A stretch of DNA of 60,499 nucleotides from Deltaproteobacteria bacterium (GTDB lineage Bacteria; Bdellovibrionota; UBA1018; UBA923): NCBI GenBank assembly GCA_016186905.1, contig JACPKS010000110.1:1-60499 (forward strand), in the 5' to 3' direction. The translations under genes and the position numbers were made by a program. Positions 16,633 through 25,222 of the stretch are shown here, one piece after another. Every line of letters starts with the position of its first letter. Position 1 is the stretch's first letter. The notes under the pieces are model-generated. The model was not told the origin of the DNA and did not search any database. It saw only the letters and a list, made by a program, of their open reading frames with translations.

Positions 16633-18245
16633 ACCCGCGCGCCGGCGTCTTTCAGCAGATCCCGCGCGTGGCCGCGGGATTTTTCGGTGAGATTGAGGCC
16701 GCCGAGCATCCGCGCGAGCTCGTCGACGCGCGCGGCGCCTTCTAAAGCGGCGATGCGGCTCTGGGTTCTTCCCGCGCTCACTTTCTTCGTTACGTGGTAA
16801 TGCATGGCTGCGAACGCCGCGACCTGCGGGAGATGCGTGATGCAGATGATCTGGTTGAATTTCGAGACGGACTTGAGCTTCTTGCCCACGACCGTCGCGG
16901 TCTGGCCGCCGATCCCCGCGTCGATCTCGTCAAAAAGATAAACGCCGATACCGCCGCGATCGGCGATCGTGCGGCGGACGGCGAGCATCACGCGCGAGAG
17001 CTCTCCGCCGGAGGCGATCTTTGCGATGGCCTTCGGTTCTTCGCCGGCGTTGGGGCTAAAGAGAAACTGAACGCGATCGATGCCATCGGGTGCTTCGCCG
17101 GTTTCGCTGAACTCGATCTCAAAGCGCGTTCCGGGCATTGAAAGTTCCGAGAGTTCGTCTTCAATCGTTTTAGCCAGGGTCTTTGCGATATGCTTTCGTT
17201 TTTTAGATAGCTCGCGCGCGGCTTTCGCGTAATCGGCGGTGAGAGTCTCGATGCGGGCCTGGACTTCCGCGATTCGCGCTCCATGGTTCTCAAAATCGGA
17301 GAGTTCGCCGGCGATGCGGTCACGCGCGGCAAGAATGGTGGCGGCGTCAGCGCCATACTTGCGCTTCATCTGCGACCACCTCTCCAGGCGTTCTTCGACT
17401 TCCTCGGCGCGACCGGCGTCGATTTCGAGGTTTTGCGCATAGGAGCCCAGCAGCCCGGCGGCTTCATCGAGCTCGGCGATCGCGCGCGAAAGCGCCTGAA
17501 CCGTCGGCTCAAGCGCCGGGTCAAGCTCGACGGCCTTATTGATTCGCGTGAGAGCGCGGCCTACGAGTGTTCTCGCATCGTCGTCTTCAGACGAGTCGAG
17601 GCAGCCGGCAGCCTGTGCGACGCTCTCCAAAAGCTGCGCGGAATGAATATGCCGGCGGCGTTCAGCGAGAAGCGCTTCTTCTTCGCCTTCCTTCGGATCG
17701 AATTCCTCGATTTCCTTGAGCTGGAAGCGCAGAAAGTCCTCGCTGCGTCCGGCCGCCGTGCCGGTGAGCGTGGCAAGTTCTTCGCGGCTTGCGCGAAGAG
17801 CGGAGTAAAGTTCCCGGGTCGTACCGCGTTTTTCGAGAAGACCGCCGTACCGATCCAAAAGATCAAGCTGGAACGTGGGCTTCGAAAGGCTTTGATTTTC
17901 GTGCTGTGAGCAAAGCTCGACGAGATTTCCGCAGAGACTCGAAAGCTGCGCGACGGTGGCCAGTTCGCCGTTGATGTAGATCTTGTTTTTGCCGCCGCGG
18001 TGAACGGTGCGCTTGACAAGCATCTCGCTGTCATCGAGGTCGAAGATCGCTTCCACCGTGGCTTCGTCGGCGCCGGTGCGGATGACGTCGTTGTTCGCGC
18101 GGTTGCCGAGGATGAGACTCACGGCGTCCATGATGATCGATTTGCCGGCCCCCGTTTCGCCGGTGATGGCGTTGAAACCCTTACCGAACTCCAATTCAAG
18201 TTCGTCGATGATGGCGAAGCAGCGGATTCTAAGAAGTCGAAGCAT
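16629..18245 (-). CDS. recN: DNA repair protein RecN
   Basis: The 538-residue SMC-like ATPase acts in double-strand break repair. The N-terminal ATPase half has FNAITGETGAGKSIIMDAVS with Walker A at about residues 29-36. The middle is a shortish coiled coil. The C-terminal half has ASGGELSRVMLAVR (ABC signature) and YLFDEIDAGIGGQTA (Walker B), then ICITHLPQVAAFA. Length is typical. It is followed 27 bp upstream by nadK on the same strand; nadK-recN adjacency is common in bacteria. Confidence 0.96.
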   Translation of the reverse strand: MLRLLRIRCFAIIDELELEFGKGFNAITGETGAGKSIIMDAVSLILGNRANNDVIRTGADEATVEAIFDLDDSEMLVKRTVHRGGKNKIYINGELATVAQLSSLCGNLVELCSQHENQSLSKPTFQLDLLDRYGGLLEKRGTTRELYSALRASREELATLTGTAAGRSEDFLRFQLKEIEEFDPKEGEEEALLAERRRHIHSAQLLESVAQAAGCLDSSEDDDARTLVGRALTRINKAVELDPALEPTVQALSRAIAELDEAAGLLGSYAQNLEIDAGRAEEVEERLERWSQMKRKYGADAATILAARDRIAGELSDFENHGARIAEVQARIETLTADYAKAARELSKKRKHIAKTLAKTIEDELSELSMPGTRFEIEFSETGEAPDGIDRVQFLFSPNAGEEPKAIAKIASGGELSRVMLAVRRTIADRGGIGVYLFDEIDAGIGGQTATVVGKKLKSVSKFNQIICITHLPQVAAFAAMHYHVTKKVSAGRTQSRIAALEGAARVDELARMLGGLNLTEKSRGHARDLLKDAGARV

Positions 18246-18272
18246 CTAAAGTCTCCTTCGGCAGCGAGCTTC

Positions 18273-19169
18273 CTAGGTACGGTAGCCGTACTTCAGTTTC
18301 TCCCGCAATAGCGAAAAATAGTCGCGCTGGGGAGAACACAAGATCTTTAAGGGATGTTTTTCATGCCGGGTCACCAGGATGGTGTCGCCGAGTTCGATTT
18401 CGTAGCTGGCTTGTCCGTCCAGCGTAAGAATCACCCGGCCGCCTTTAAACTGCGGAATGAGCGTGATTTTCGAGGAGTCATGCAAAATCAGCGGCCGCAG
18501 CGTGAGTGAATGCGGGCAGATCGCGACCATCGCGATCGCCGGAACCGACGGTTCAAGAATCGGCCCGCCGGCGGCCAGACAATAGGCCGTCGAACCGGAG
18601 GGGGTCGCGATGATGAGTCCGTCGCCCTTCATTGTGGTGACCGGCTTTGCGTCGATGCTGACCTCAAGATCGAAAATACGGGCGATTTCGCCCTTGGTGA
18701 TGACGACATCGTTGACGACGGGAATCTGGACGATCGTGCGGTCGCCCCTTCTTAGCGTGCATTCCAGCATCATGCGTTCGCTCGTCTGAAGCTTTCCGGC
18801 TAAAGCGGCCTCGAGTCCGCCATGGACCTCGGTTTTTTTGAATTCCGTCAGAAAGCCCAGTTGCCCCATGTTTACGCCGAGAATCGGCACGCTCCGCTCG
18901 GCCATGAGACGTGCGATGCTGATGAACGTGCCGTCACCGCCGAAGACGACGATCAGGTCGCAGGTGCGAATCAGCTCGTCCTTGGACTCGCAGGTTGTAC
19001 CGGTCGCGAGCAAACAAACGTCCTGGGATTCTGAGGCGAACGCCACCGCCACGTCGCGTTTTTTGAGGTACGCCGCGGCTTCGAGCGCGAGCGTGTTGGC
19101 CTCGGTGACCTTCTGTTTGATGACGATTCCGACTTTTCGGATCGCAGGTCCGTTCTTTTTTCCGGGCAT
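18273..19169 (-). CDS. nadK: NAD kinase
   Basis: The product is about 298 residues and phosphorylates NAD to NADP. The GGDGT motif appears in LIVVFGGDGTFISIARLM, followed by GVNMGQLGFLTE. The NE/D region is present as PVVNDVVITKGE, then GDGLIIATPSGSTAY. I chose ATG 19169 (MPGKKNGP) because the longer frame to 19223 runs into the large palindromic repeat and lacks family support. nadK precedes recN on the minus strand and is divergent from rarA across the repeat. Confidence 0.94.
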   Translation of the reverse strand: MPGKKNGPAIRKVGIVIKQKVTEANTLALEAAAYLKKRDVAVAFASESQDVCLLATGTTCESKDELIRTCDLIVVFGGDGTFISIARLMAERSVPILGVNMGQLGFLTEFKKTEVHGGLEAALAGKLQTSERMMLECTLRRGDRTIVQIPVVNDVVITKGEIARIFDLEVSIDAKPVTTMKGDGLIIATPSGSTAYCLAAGGPILEPSVPAIAMVAICPHSLTLRPLILHDSSKITLIPQFKGGRVILTLDGQASYEIELGDTILVTRHEKHPLKILCSPQRDYFSLLREKLKYGYRT

Positions 19170-19195
19170 AGACTGAGTCCATCTTAACGGAAAAG

Positions 19196-19295
19196 CAATA
19201 AGGTGGCTGCTAACTAATAGCAAAGCGCTGCGTCAACAATTACAGCGACTATTTTTGACGCAGCGCTTTACTATTAGTTAGCAGCCACCTTATTG
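19196..19295. repeat. Near-perfect palindromic repeat with 41-bp arms
   Basis: The arms 19196-19236 and 19255-19295 are reverse complements at 40 of 41 positions, separated by an 18-base loop. Each arm contains GGTGGCTGCTAACTAATAG or its complement. The element sits in the divergent nadK-rarA gap. A related half-copy occurs at 3-40. It could be a REP/MITE-like element, an inverted-arm insertion or a very long hairpin. No open frame, target duplication or transposase is visible. Confidence 0.9.
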
Positions 19296-19321
19296 ATGGA
19301 AATGCGCTAGAGTGGCGACAT

Positions 19322-20710
19322 ATGATGGACTGGTTGTTTGATCCCGACCAAGTCGCGAAGAAATCCTCCAAAGTCGCCGGCGATTCCTCGGTCGAGCGTA
19401 AGGGTGCCGTGCCCCTCGCTGAACGCATGCGTCCGCGCAGGCTCGACGAATATTTCGGGCAGGAAGCTCTCGTCGGCGTGGGCTCGCCGCTTCGACGCGC
19501 GATCGAGGAAGACCGTATTCATTCGTTCGTGCTCTGGGGGCCGCCCGGTACGGGCAAGACCACGCTTGGCCGCATCGTTGCCGAGCACACCGGGCGCGAG
19601 TTCATCCCGCTTTCGGCCGTCATGTCGGGCGTGAAAGACATCAAAGAATCGGTCGCGCGCGCCAAAGAATTGCTCCAAATTTCGGGACGCAAGACGATTC
19701 TCTTCATCGACGAGATCCATCGCTTCAACAAGTCTCAGCAAGACGCGCTGCTGCCTTTTGTCGAGGATGGAACGCTGACCCTCATTGGTGCTACGACCGA
19801 AAACCCAAGCTTCGAGCTTAACTCCGCGCTGCTGTCGCGTGCGCCGGTCTTTGTGCTGAAGCCCCTGACAGAGGAAGATATCCTGGCGATCATGGATCGC
19901 GCGATGATCGATGCCGCGCGCGGGCTCGCCTCGTTCGGCGCGAGGCTACCCGCGCTTTGGCTGCGCGAAATCGCGCGGATGTCTAATGGCGACGCCCGCA
20001 AGGGGCTGACCCTTTTGGAAAACGCAGTCGAATACGTGCATTCGATCCGGAATTTTAATTTCGCGATGTTCGAAACGGAGAGCGAGGAGAGCCGCGCGTT
20101 TTTGCAGAAGGCTCTTGGCACGAAAATCCTGCGCTACGACGCCAAGGGCGAAGAGCACTACAACACGATTTCGGCGTTCATCAAGTCGATGCGCGATTCC
20201 GACCCGGATGCAGCGCTCTACTATCTCGCGCGCATGCTGGAATCGGGCGAAGATCCGCTTTTTGTCGCGAGAAGAATGGTGGTGTTCGCGTCGGAGGATG
20301 TGGGTAACGCCGATCCTCGCGCGCTACAGGTCGCCGTTTCCGTACGTGATGCCGTGGATTTCGTTGGAATGCCCGAAGCGCGAATCAATCTTGCTCAGGG
20401 AGTGACGTTTCTTGCTTGCGCGCCGAAGAGCAACGCTTCGTATATGGGCGTGGAGGAGGCGTTGTCGGACGCGCGCGAGCTGGGGAATCTCGAGATTCCT
20501 CTTCACATCCGCAACGCGCCGACGCGGCTGATGAAGGGGCTCGGCTACGGCAAAGGCTATAAGTACGCCCACAGCCAAGAGGCTGGATTTTCAGGGATGA
20601 GCAACCTCCCTGCAGAGATCAAGAACAAGCGCTACTACGAGCCGAAAGATTCAGGCCTTGAAAAACAAATCCGCGAGCGGCTTGACCAGCTCTGCAAGTC
20701 GAGAAAATAG
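19322..20710 (+). CDS. rarA: Replication-associated recombination protein A (MgsA/RarA)
   Basis: The 462-residue AAA+ ATPase acts at stalled forks with SSB and clamp loader. It starts with the family region [17 protein letters not shown] near residue 40. Walker A is [12 protein letters not shown], Walker B is [18 protein letters not shown], sensor 1 is [11 protein letters not shown]. The C-terminal part includes [13 protein letters not shown] and a tetramerisation domain ending [12 protein letters not shown]. The length fits. ATG 19322 and 19325 are both possible. It begins 26 bp after the right arm of the palindrome, so its promoter must lie in or next to the repeat. Confidence 0.95.
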   Translation: MMDWLFDPDQVAKKSSKVAGDSSVERKGAVPLAERMRPRRLDEYFGQEALVGVGSPLRRAIEEDRIHSFVLWGPPGTGKTTLGRIVAEHTGREFIPLSAVMSGVKDIKESVARAKELLQISGRKTILFIDEIHRFNKSQQDALLPFVEDGTLTLIGATTENPSFELNSALLSRAPVFVLKPLTEEDILAIMDRAMIDAARGLASFGARLPALWLREIARMSNGDARKGLTLLENAVEYVHSIRNFNFAMFETESEESRAFLQKALGTKILRYDAKGEEHYNTISAFIKSMRDSDPDAALYYLARMLESGEDPLFVARRMVVFASEDVGNADPRALQVAVSVRDAVDFVGMPEARINLAQGVTFLACAPKSNASYMGVEEALSDARELGNLEIPLHIRNAPTRLMKGLGYGKGYKYAHSQEAGFSGMSNLPAEIKNKRYYEPKDSGLEKQIRERLDQLCKSRK

Positions 20711-20744
20711 CACGGTTTAAAAATACGATTTTCTGCTGCCTGGT

Positions 20745-21173
20745 TCAGCGCCGGGTAAAGCCAACTTGCTCGACGGCGAGATTCAGCAATTTGGCTGAAC
20801 GGCACTGTTGACGATCTGAAGAGAGAAAGAGGTCGCATCCTGCTTCTAGGGCGGAAGCGATTTGAATCGCGTCGAGTGTGCGCAAAGGTTCCGCTTCCAT
20901 GCAACGGATCGCCTGTCGGATTACGGCCGTATCCGGTTCAACCACTGTAGCCGCGGAAAGATCGTTCGCGAGATCGACTTTGATATCCTCATAATCTTTA
21001 TTTGAGAGCTTCCTCTCTCGTCCAAGGCGGCAGAGTGCTGAAATCAGCTCAGGAACGCAGAGGGAACTTACGATGACTTGTGAAGCAAGCCGGCTGCGCT
21101 CAATGACTTCGCGAGAGCCGGGTTCCTGAATGTACCGCTTCGCGAGAGCGGATGTATCCAAATACAGACGCAT
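20745..21173 (-). CDS. vapC: PIN-domain toxin, VapC type
   Basis: The 142-residue protein has the PIN ribonuclease layout: YLDTSALAKRY with D6, CVPELISAL with the conserved Glu near residue 42, RTLDAIQIASAL with the Asp near 100, and LFLSSDRQQ with the last acidic residue. VapC toxins cleave tRNA or rRNA. The start codon immediately follows the stop of the upstream antitoxin gene. Which RNA it targets cannot be read from sequence. The pair lies between rarA and the flagellar cluster, a typical accessory insertion spot. Confidence 0.88.
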   Translation of the reverse strand: MRLYLDTSALAKRYIQEPGSREVIERSRLASQVIVSSLCVPELISALCRLGRERKLSNKDYEDIKVDLANDLSAATVVEPDTAVIRQAIRCMEAEPLRTLDAIQIASALEAGCDLFLSSDRQQCRSAKLLNLAVEQVGFTRR

Positions 21174-21410
21174 CTATCGATCAGCGCGATTAAATAGGAT
21201 CGCCCGACTGAGCGACACTCCCTTGAGCTTTCTCGGAAACGCCGTCTTCCAACGGTTGGGGGAAGTCGCTTGAACTGGAGTCAGAAGGGCAACAGGCTTG
21301 CCGTGCCTGTAAATCTCGACCGTCTCTCCGCGTTCCACGGCGTCGAAGTAGTCCTTTGCATGGTTTCTGAACCGGGTGAACGTCGTGCTTTTCATTTTAT
21401 TCGAACTCAT
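21174..21410 (-). CDS. vapB: Phd/YefM-type antitoxin
   Basis: The product is about 78 residues. The N-terminal part STTFTRFRNHAKDYFDAVERGETVEIYRHGKPVALLTP matches the prevent-host-death fold that binds DNA, and the short C-terminal tail would neutralise the PIN toxin. ATG 21410 is favoured because the -10 element lies six bases upstream (leaderless); a second ATG at 21395 is possible. No Shine-Dalgarno sequence precedes either. It is directly followed by the toxin gene. Confidence 0.82.
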   Translation of the reverse strand: MSSNKMKSTTFTRFRNHAKDYFDAVERGETVEIYRHGKPVALLTPVQATSPNRWKTAFPRKLKGVSLSRAILFNRADR

Positions 21411-21446
21411 ATGTACATAATAATGTACATAATGGTGTCGTGTCAA
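21411..21446 (-). promoter_or_regulatory. Promoter and operator of the VapBC-like pair
   Basis: On the minus strand TTGACA (21446-21441), an 18-bp spacer and TATTAT (21422-21417) are followed by six bases and the antitoxin ATG. Two ATGTACAT palindromes at 21411-21418 and 21423-21430, centred 12 bp apart, overlap the -10 element and are probable autoregulatory operator sites. Confidence 0.7.
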
Positions 21447-21472
21447 TGAGATCTTGAGGCGGCTACCACCTG

Positions 21473-22096
21473 CTAAGAAGTTCTCCAGCTTCTGAAGATC
21501 GGGAAAACGATATCCCGCCACTCGATCATGTTGTCGATGAGATCCTTTTGCAGAAGCTCGGCCATGAAGATGTAATTATTCTGGCGTTTGGCTTCGAGAA
21601 GGTCGTTCATCGCGCTTACGAGCGTCGCTTCGGCGAGACCGACTTTGGTGTTTAAGCCGATTCTGAGCGCCATCTTCACGCCGCCGATCGTCTGCACGAA
21701 AAGATCGAGGCCGTCGATGGATTTCACGAAGTAAGAATCGCCCGCGATGTAATTCTTGTTGCGATAGTGCATCGCCGCTCGGTCGATGCTGGCCATCAGG
21801 CGTTCGATGTATTGTCCGAGAGTGTCGAGCGTCTCGTAGGCGAGGTCGACGGGGCTTGACGTGAATATTTCAACGTTGCCGACGTCCTCGATCGGAAGCG
21901 CGCGGATGGCGGCTTCGTCTTTTTCCGAGAGAGCCTTGCCGTTGACGCTGATCGTGGTGATCACCTGCTGGTTCTTGGTGATGTCGCGGTTCAGTCCGTC
22001 GAGAAAAGTACCGAAATCGGCGCCTTTTTCGGCCGAAATGGGCGTGTCTGCCCCGTTGATGCGGATCGTGCGATCCGTGGAAACTTCCTGTTTCAT
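21473..22096 (-). CDS. Unrecognised protein of the flagellar cluster
   Basis: I do not recognise this 207-residue protein. Residues 8-80 alternate strands and helices (TIRINGADTPIS, FGTFLDGLNRDIT, VITTISVNGKALSEKDEAAI, NVEIFTS), reminiscent of a ubiquitin-like beta-grasp domain. The remainder is helical, without signal peptide or membrane segment. It overlaps the GT9 gene by four bases (ATGA), so it is translated in step with it. That suggests it works with the glycosyltransferase, perhaps as an accessory factor. It is the last gene before the toxin-antitoxin pair. Confidence 0.75.
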   Translation of the reverse strand: MKQEVSTDRTIRINGADTPISAEKGADFGTFLDGLNRDITKNQQVITTISVNGKALSEKDEAAIRALPIEDVGNVEIFTSSPVDLAYETLDTLGQYIERLMASIDRAAMHYRNKNYIAGDSYFVKSIDGLDLFVQTIGGVKMALRIGLNTKVGLAEATLVSAMNDLLEAKRQNNYIFMAELLQKDLIDNMIEWRDIVFPIFRSWRTS

Positions 22097-23709
22097 GTTG
22101 TGGACTCCTTCATTGGTTCCTTCGTTACATTAAGCGGCATGGATTTTTCGGCCCCTACCTTTTCGTGAGCCGCCTTGACGGCGGTCTGGAGAAGTTGAAG
22201 CACGATATCCACATTCTGCATCAGCTCACGATACGTGCCCTCGGTCAAGCCGATGAGATCCTCGAGCGTGGAACCGGTGACGTTGGTTTTTTTGACTCTC
22301 CATTCGTCGAGCAGCGGTTTGACGAGCGCGACCGAAGAGCGCAGCTCGTCGAGCAACGCATCGACTTCAGAGACCCTGGAGGAGAGGGCCTTGAGCGTCC
22401 CGGGATCGTCGAGATAATCGAGCATCCTAAGGCAGTGGTGGCAGCCGAACTCAGCTGTTTTTCGAATCGAAATCAGCGCGTCGTGCGCGAGCACCAGGCG
22501 ATCGAGCGCCTCGGGCTGGGATGGCGAGCCGATCTTGGGCATCGGCAGCTCTTCGACACGGCCTGAGCAGCGGAACTCCGCGAGCAGGTAGTAGGCGTGC
22601 GTGAAGAGATTCGCGGTTTCATCCGCGTCAAAATTCGCCGGAACAAGCTCGCTGCGGAACGTTCCGTCCGAGCAAGGCGTGAGACGCGTGCGTGAATGCG
22701 GAATCGGATTGCGCGCCGTTTCCCCCGCGGCGACGCGCGCGATCTCGTCGGAGAATTCCTCTGGAGTCGCGTTCGCGGGATAGAGCACCGAGTGTCCGGC
22801 GCCGTAGGGCCCGGTTTCTTCAGGACGCACGCCGCCCATCGGGATGCAGATCACCGGCACGCCGCAAATCGAAGCGAAGTGCACGAGCGCCGTGTCGGGC
22901 GAGACGATGCGCTCGCAGGCCTTGAGCCATGCGGCGTTTTCGTGGAAGCGCAGCGATCCCGCGACCACGTGGCTGCGCGCGCTGATGACGGCCTTTCCGA
23001 TCACCGCTCGGATGGCGGGAAGATCTTGCTTGGCGCCGAAAAACACGAGATCGCAGCCGGTACGTGCGACGAGTTTCGCGCAAATCATCGCCCAAGCGTC
23101 GATGCTCGGAGATTTTTCCGGGCGGCTCGAGGTGAGCTGGATGCCGATCTTTCGGCCCGCCGGGATCGCAGCGACGCGCGCAGGATTGATTTCCGTCGGC
23201 CACGCGGCGTCAGCACGAACGCCGGCGATGCGAGTGAAGAGATCGTTCAAATGCAGAATATTGAGGTTCTTCTGCAGAACCTGCGCGTAGAAATACTGGC
23301 CCCACGCGTCTTCGATCGCGAACGCGCCGTCTTTGGAGTGGAAGGCGCCGCGCCGCTCGCGCGCCGGGATGATCGAGGCGAGCCAGGCGCTCGCCTCGGT
23401 AAACGTGAGATTGACGAGAAGATCGAACTCCGTGCCGTCAAAGGCGGTTCCGATCCAAGCGCTGAGCCGCTCCAGCGCCGTCCGCTTGCCCTCCGCTCCT
23501 CCGCGTTCGATGCATGGAGCGAGAATGTCCTGCGTGGTTAGCTCAACGATGCGGTCGACATGAGGCGAGACGCGGGCCGCGTCGGCGAAGCGGTTTCGCA
23601 CGACGAGCGTGATCTCGCTTCCGGGATGAGTTTTTTTCAGTGCCTGAATCGCGGGCAGCGTCTGAAGGATGTCACCGAGGCGCGCGAGCTGCAGAACGAG
23701 AATTCTCAT
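22093..23709 (-). CDS. GT9-family (heptosyltransferase-like) glycosyltransferase with long C-terminal extension
   Basis: The first 330 or so residues match GT family 9 (ADP-heptose transferases): MRILVLQLARLGDILQTLPA, then a Rossmann second half with IGIQLTSSRPEKSP, FFGAKQD and IVSPDTALVHFASICGVPVI. The last 200 residues are a mostly helical extension (HCLRMLDYLDD, VDALLDELRSSVALVKPLLDEW) not found in LPS heptosyltransferases. Because it lies among fliD, fliS and other flagellar genes, it is a candidate flagellin or flagellar-sheath glycosyltransferase, although an LPS role is possible. It overlaps the genes on both sides by four bases. Confidence 0.8.
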   Translation of the reverse strand: MRILVLQLARLGDILQTLPAIQALKKTHPGSEITLVVRNRFADAARVSPHVDRIVELTTQDILAPCIERGGAEGKRTALERLSAWIGTAFDGTEFDLLVNLTFTEASAWLASIIPARERRGAFHSKDGAFAIEDAWGQYFYAQVLQKNLNILHLNDLFTRIAGVRADAAWPTEINPARVAAIPAGRKIGIQLTSSRPEKSPSIDAWAMICAKLVARTGCDLVFFGAKQDLPAIRAVIGKAVISARSHVVAGSLRFHENAAWLKACERIVSPDTALVHFASICGVPVICIPMGGVRPEETGPYGAGHSVLYPANATPEEFSDEIARVAAGETARNPIPHSRTRLTPCSDGTFRSELVPANFDADETANLFTHAYYLLAEFRCSGRVEELPMPKIGSPSQPEALDRLVLAHDALISIRKTAEFGCHHCLRMLDYLDDPGTLKALSSRVSEVDALLDELRSSVALVKPLLDEWRVKKTNVTGSTLEDLIGLTEGTYRELMQNVDIVLQLLQTAVKAAHEKVGAEKSMPLNVTKEPMKESTT

Positions 23710-23858
23710 GCATCCTCCTTTTCCGCGTTAATCGCTCGCGCGGCAGGGGGGATAAGATCTTGCTCCCGGAGGAGCGCGTCCAAAAGCTTGATCAGCAGTT
23801 TTCGGTCGACGTTTTCCGGAAAATTTTCGTCGGAAGAATCTGATGTTTTTTTCGACAT
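23706..23858 (-). CDS. 50-residue charged protein coupled to the GT9 gene
   Basis: Translation from ATG 23858 gives a 50-residue product with an acidic N-terminal third and a hydrophobic helix-like segment RKLLIKLLDALLREQDLIPP. AAGGAGAGG is five to six bases upstream, a strong ribosome-binding site. The stop overlaps the glycosyltransferase start (ATGA). I do not recognise the family. Its coupling and strong SD support a real gene. A regulator or partner of the flagellar modification enzyme is possible, but nothing in the sequence proves it. Confidence 0.65.
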   Translation of the reverse strand: MSKKTSDSSDENFPENVDRKLLIKLLDALLREQDLIPPAARAINAEKEDA

Positions 23859-23871
23859 ACGACCTCTCCTT

Positions 23872-23952
23872 GGTCTTTCGTGCGCGCTGCCGCGCAACGG
23901 TCTTTCGCACACCTTGCGGCGTGACGGTCTTCCGCGCGCGGCACGCGTGTTT
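23872..23952 (-). repeat. Three 27-bp tandem units in the leader of the 50-residue gene
   Basis: GGTCTTTCG begins at 23872 and 23899 and GGTCTTCCG at 23926, exactly 27 bp apart. Each unit then contains a GC-rich inverted repeat. In the RNA (minus strand) this gives three (A/G)AAGACC strings, and the last can pair with GGTC across the ribosome-binding site: GACC-AAGGAGA-GGTC. This looks like a structured, possibly regulated 5' leader. Confidence 0.55.
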
Positions 23953-23958
23953 CCGGGA

Positions 23959-25170
23959 TCAGGCTTTTTGGATCAGCTCGCCTAATTCCCTGGCGCCTGC
24001 GTGATCCGGGTTTGAAGCGAGGATTCTGTCGACCTCCTCCTTCGCGGCCCCGTACTTGCCTTGATGATACAAGATTCCCGCATACGTGTAGAGAACATTC
24101 GTGTTCGGCGGGTTCGTATCGATATAGCCTCGGAACAGACGCGCGGCCTCATCGAATTTTTTCAGCTCGTAGGCACATTTTGCCAGGTTGAAGAGCGTGC
24201 CAAGGTTGTTCGGGTTGAGCTTGAGGCTTTCGACGAAAAAACCGTGCGCTCGTTGCGCCTTGCCCGACGCCATCTCGGCCATTCCCATTCCGCTCACGGC
24301 CCTGTCGTTTTTCGCGTTGAGTTCCAGCGCCCGTTCGAAATGTTTGCGCGCGGCCTCCGCATCGCCTTTCTGAAGAGCGAGAGTGCCCACGTTGACTTGC
24401 AGAGAGTCGGAATCCGAATTGAGCTCGTAGGCCCGCAGGTAGTGGTGCTCGGCCTTCGCGTGATCTTCCATGCGCGTGTAGCAGTTGCCGAGCGATTTGT
24501 GGAAGTCGAATTTCTGCAAGTCGCTCAATCCCGGGGCGCCGAGCGCGCGGATCAGCGTCTCGCTTGCGTGCGCGTCGCGCCCCACGCGGATCTGAAGGGC
24601 CGCCAGAGCCTGGTAGTACGAAACCTCAGACGCGTACGCGATCGCTTCCTCGTAGTGGTGAACCGCCTGGTTTACGTTGCGCTCGGCCTCGTAAGCGCGG
24701 GCGATGCCGGCGAGCGCCTTCGCGATCGAATGGCCTTTTTTCGCGAGATTTCTGTAAACGGTGCGCGCGAGCTCGTGTTCGCCGTTTTCCTCCAGAACTT
24801 TCGCGCTTTCGAACAGGTAGGCCGGGTCGTGCTTCTCGGTTGGTTCGGCAGCGGATTTTTCGCGGTCTTCCGAGAGCTCGCGGCTCATCTCGAGCGTCTC
24901 GCTCACGAGAGTGTCGAGCGAGAAGGACTCGTCGATACCCTGGGAATTGGAGGAAGCGGCGACCTCTTCGGCCGTGGGAAGCGGTTTTTCGCTTCGCTTC
25001 ACGCGGACGACGAAGTGCGCGTAATTCGCGTCGTCGTCGAATTCGGCCAAGGCCTCTTCGAGATCCAGCAGAAGGTCCGTCTTTCGACGGTGGTTCGACG
25101 GCAGCTCTACCGCGTCGACAAGCTGGCCGTCGCTGACGAGTTTGCGGATGCGTTCGACTTCGACGGACAT
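23959..25170 (-). CDS. TPR-repeat protein
   Basis: The 403-residue product is cytoplasmic by appearance (no signal peptide or membrane helix). Residues 1-120 are acidic and variable. From about residue 115 it holds eight or so tetratricopeptide repeats, for example DPAYLFESAKVLEENGEHEL, KSLGNCYTRMEDHAKAEHHY and FNLAKCAYELKKFDEAARLF. TPR proteins mediate protein-protein contacts. Its place between fliS/fliT-like genes and the GT9 gene suggests it links flagellin export or modification components. Flagellin glycosyltransferases elsewhere are often TPR-containing; here the TPR and GT parts are separate genes. Confidence 0.85.
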   Translation of the reverse strand: MSVEVERIRKLVSDGQLVDAVELPSNHRRKTDLLLDLEEALAEFDDDANYAHFVVRVKRSEKPLPTAEEVAASSNSQGIDESFSLDTLVSETLEMSRELSEDREKSAAEPTEKHDPAYLFESAKVLEENGEHELARTVYRNLAKKGHSIAKALAGIARAYEAERNVNQAVHHYEEAIAYASEVSYYQALAALQIRVGRDAHASETLIRALGAPGLSDLQKFDFHKSLGNCYTRMEDHAKAEHHYLRAYELNSDSDSLQVNVGTLALQKGDAEAARKHFERALELNAKNDRAVSGMGMAEMASGKAQRAHGFFVESLKLNPNNLGTLFNLAKCAYELKKFDEAARLFRGYIDTNPPNTNVLYTYAGILYHQGKYGAAKEEVDRILASNPDHAGARELGELIQKA

Positions 25171-25222
25171 CTTACTGTGCCTCCGGATAAAAGTATCCTA
25201 CAGGGACGAATCGCGGTCAATC

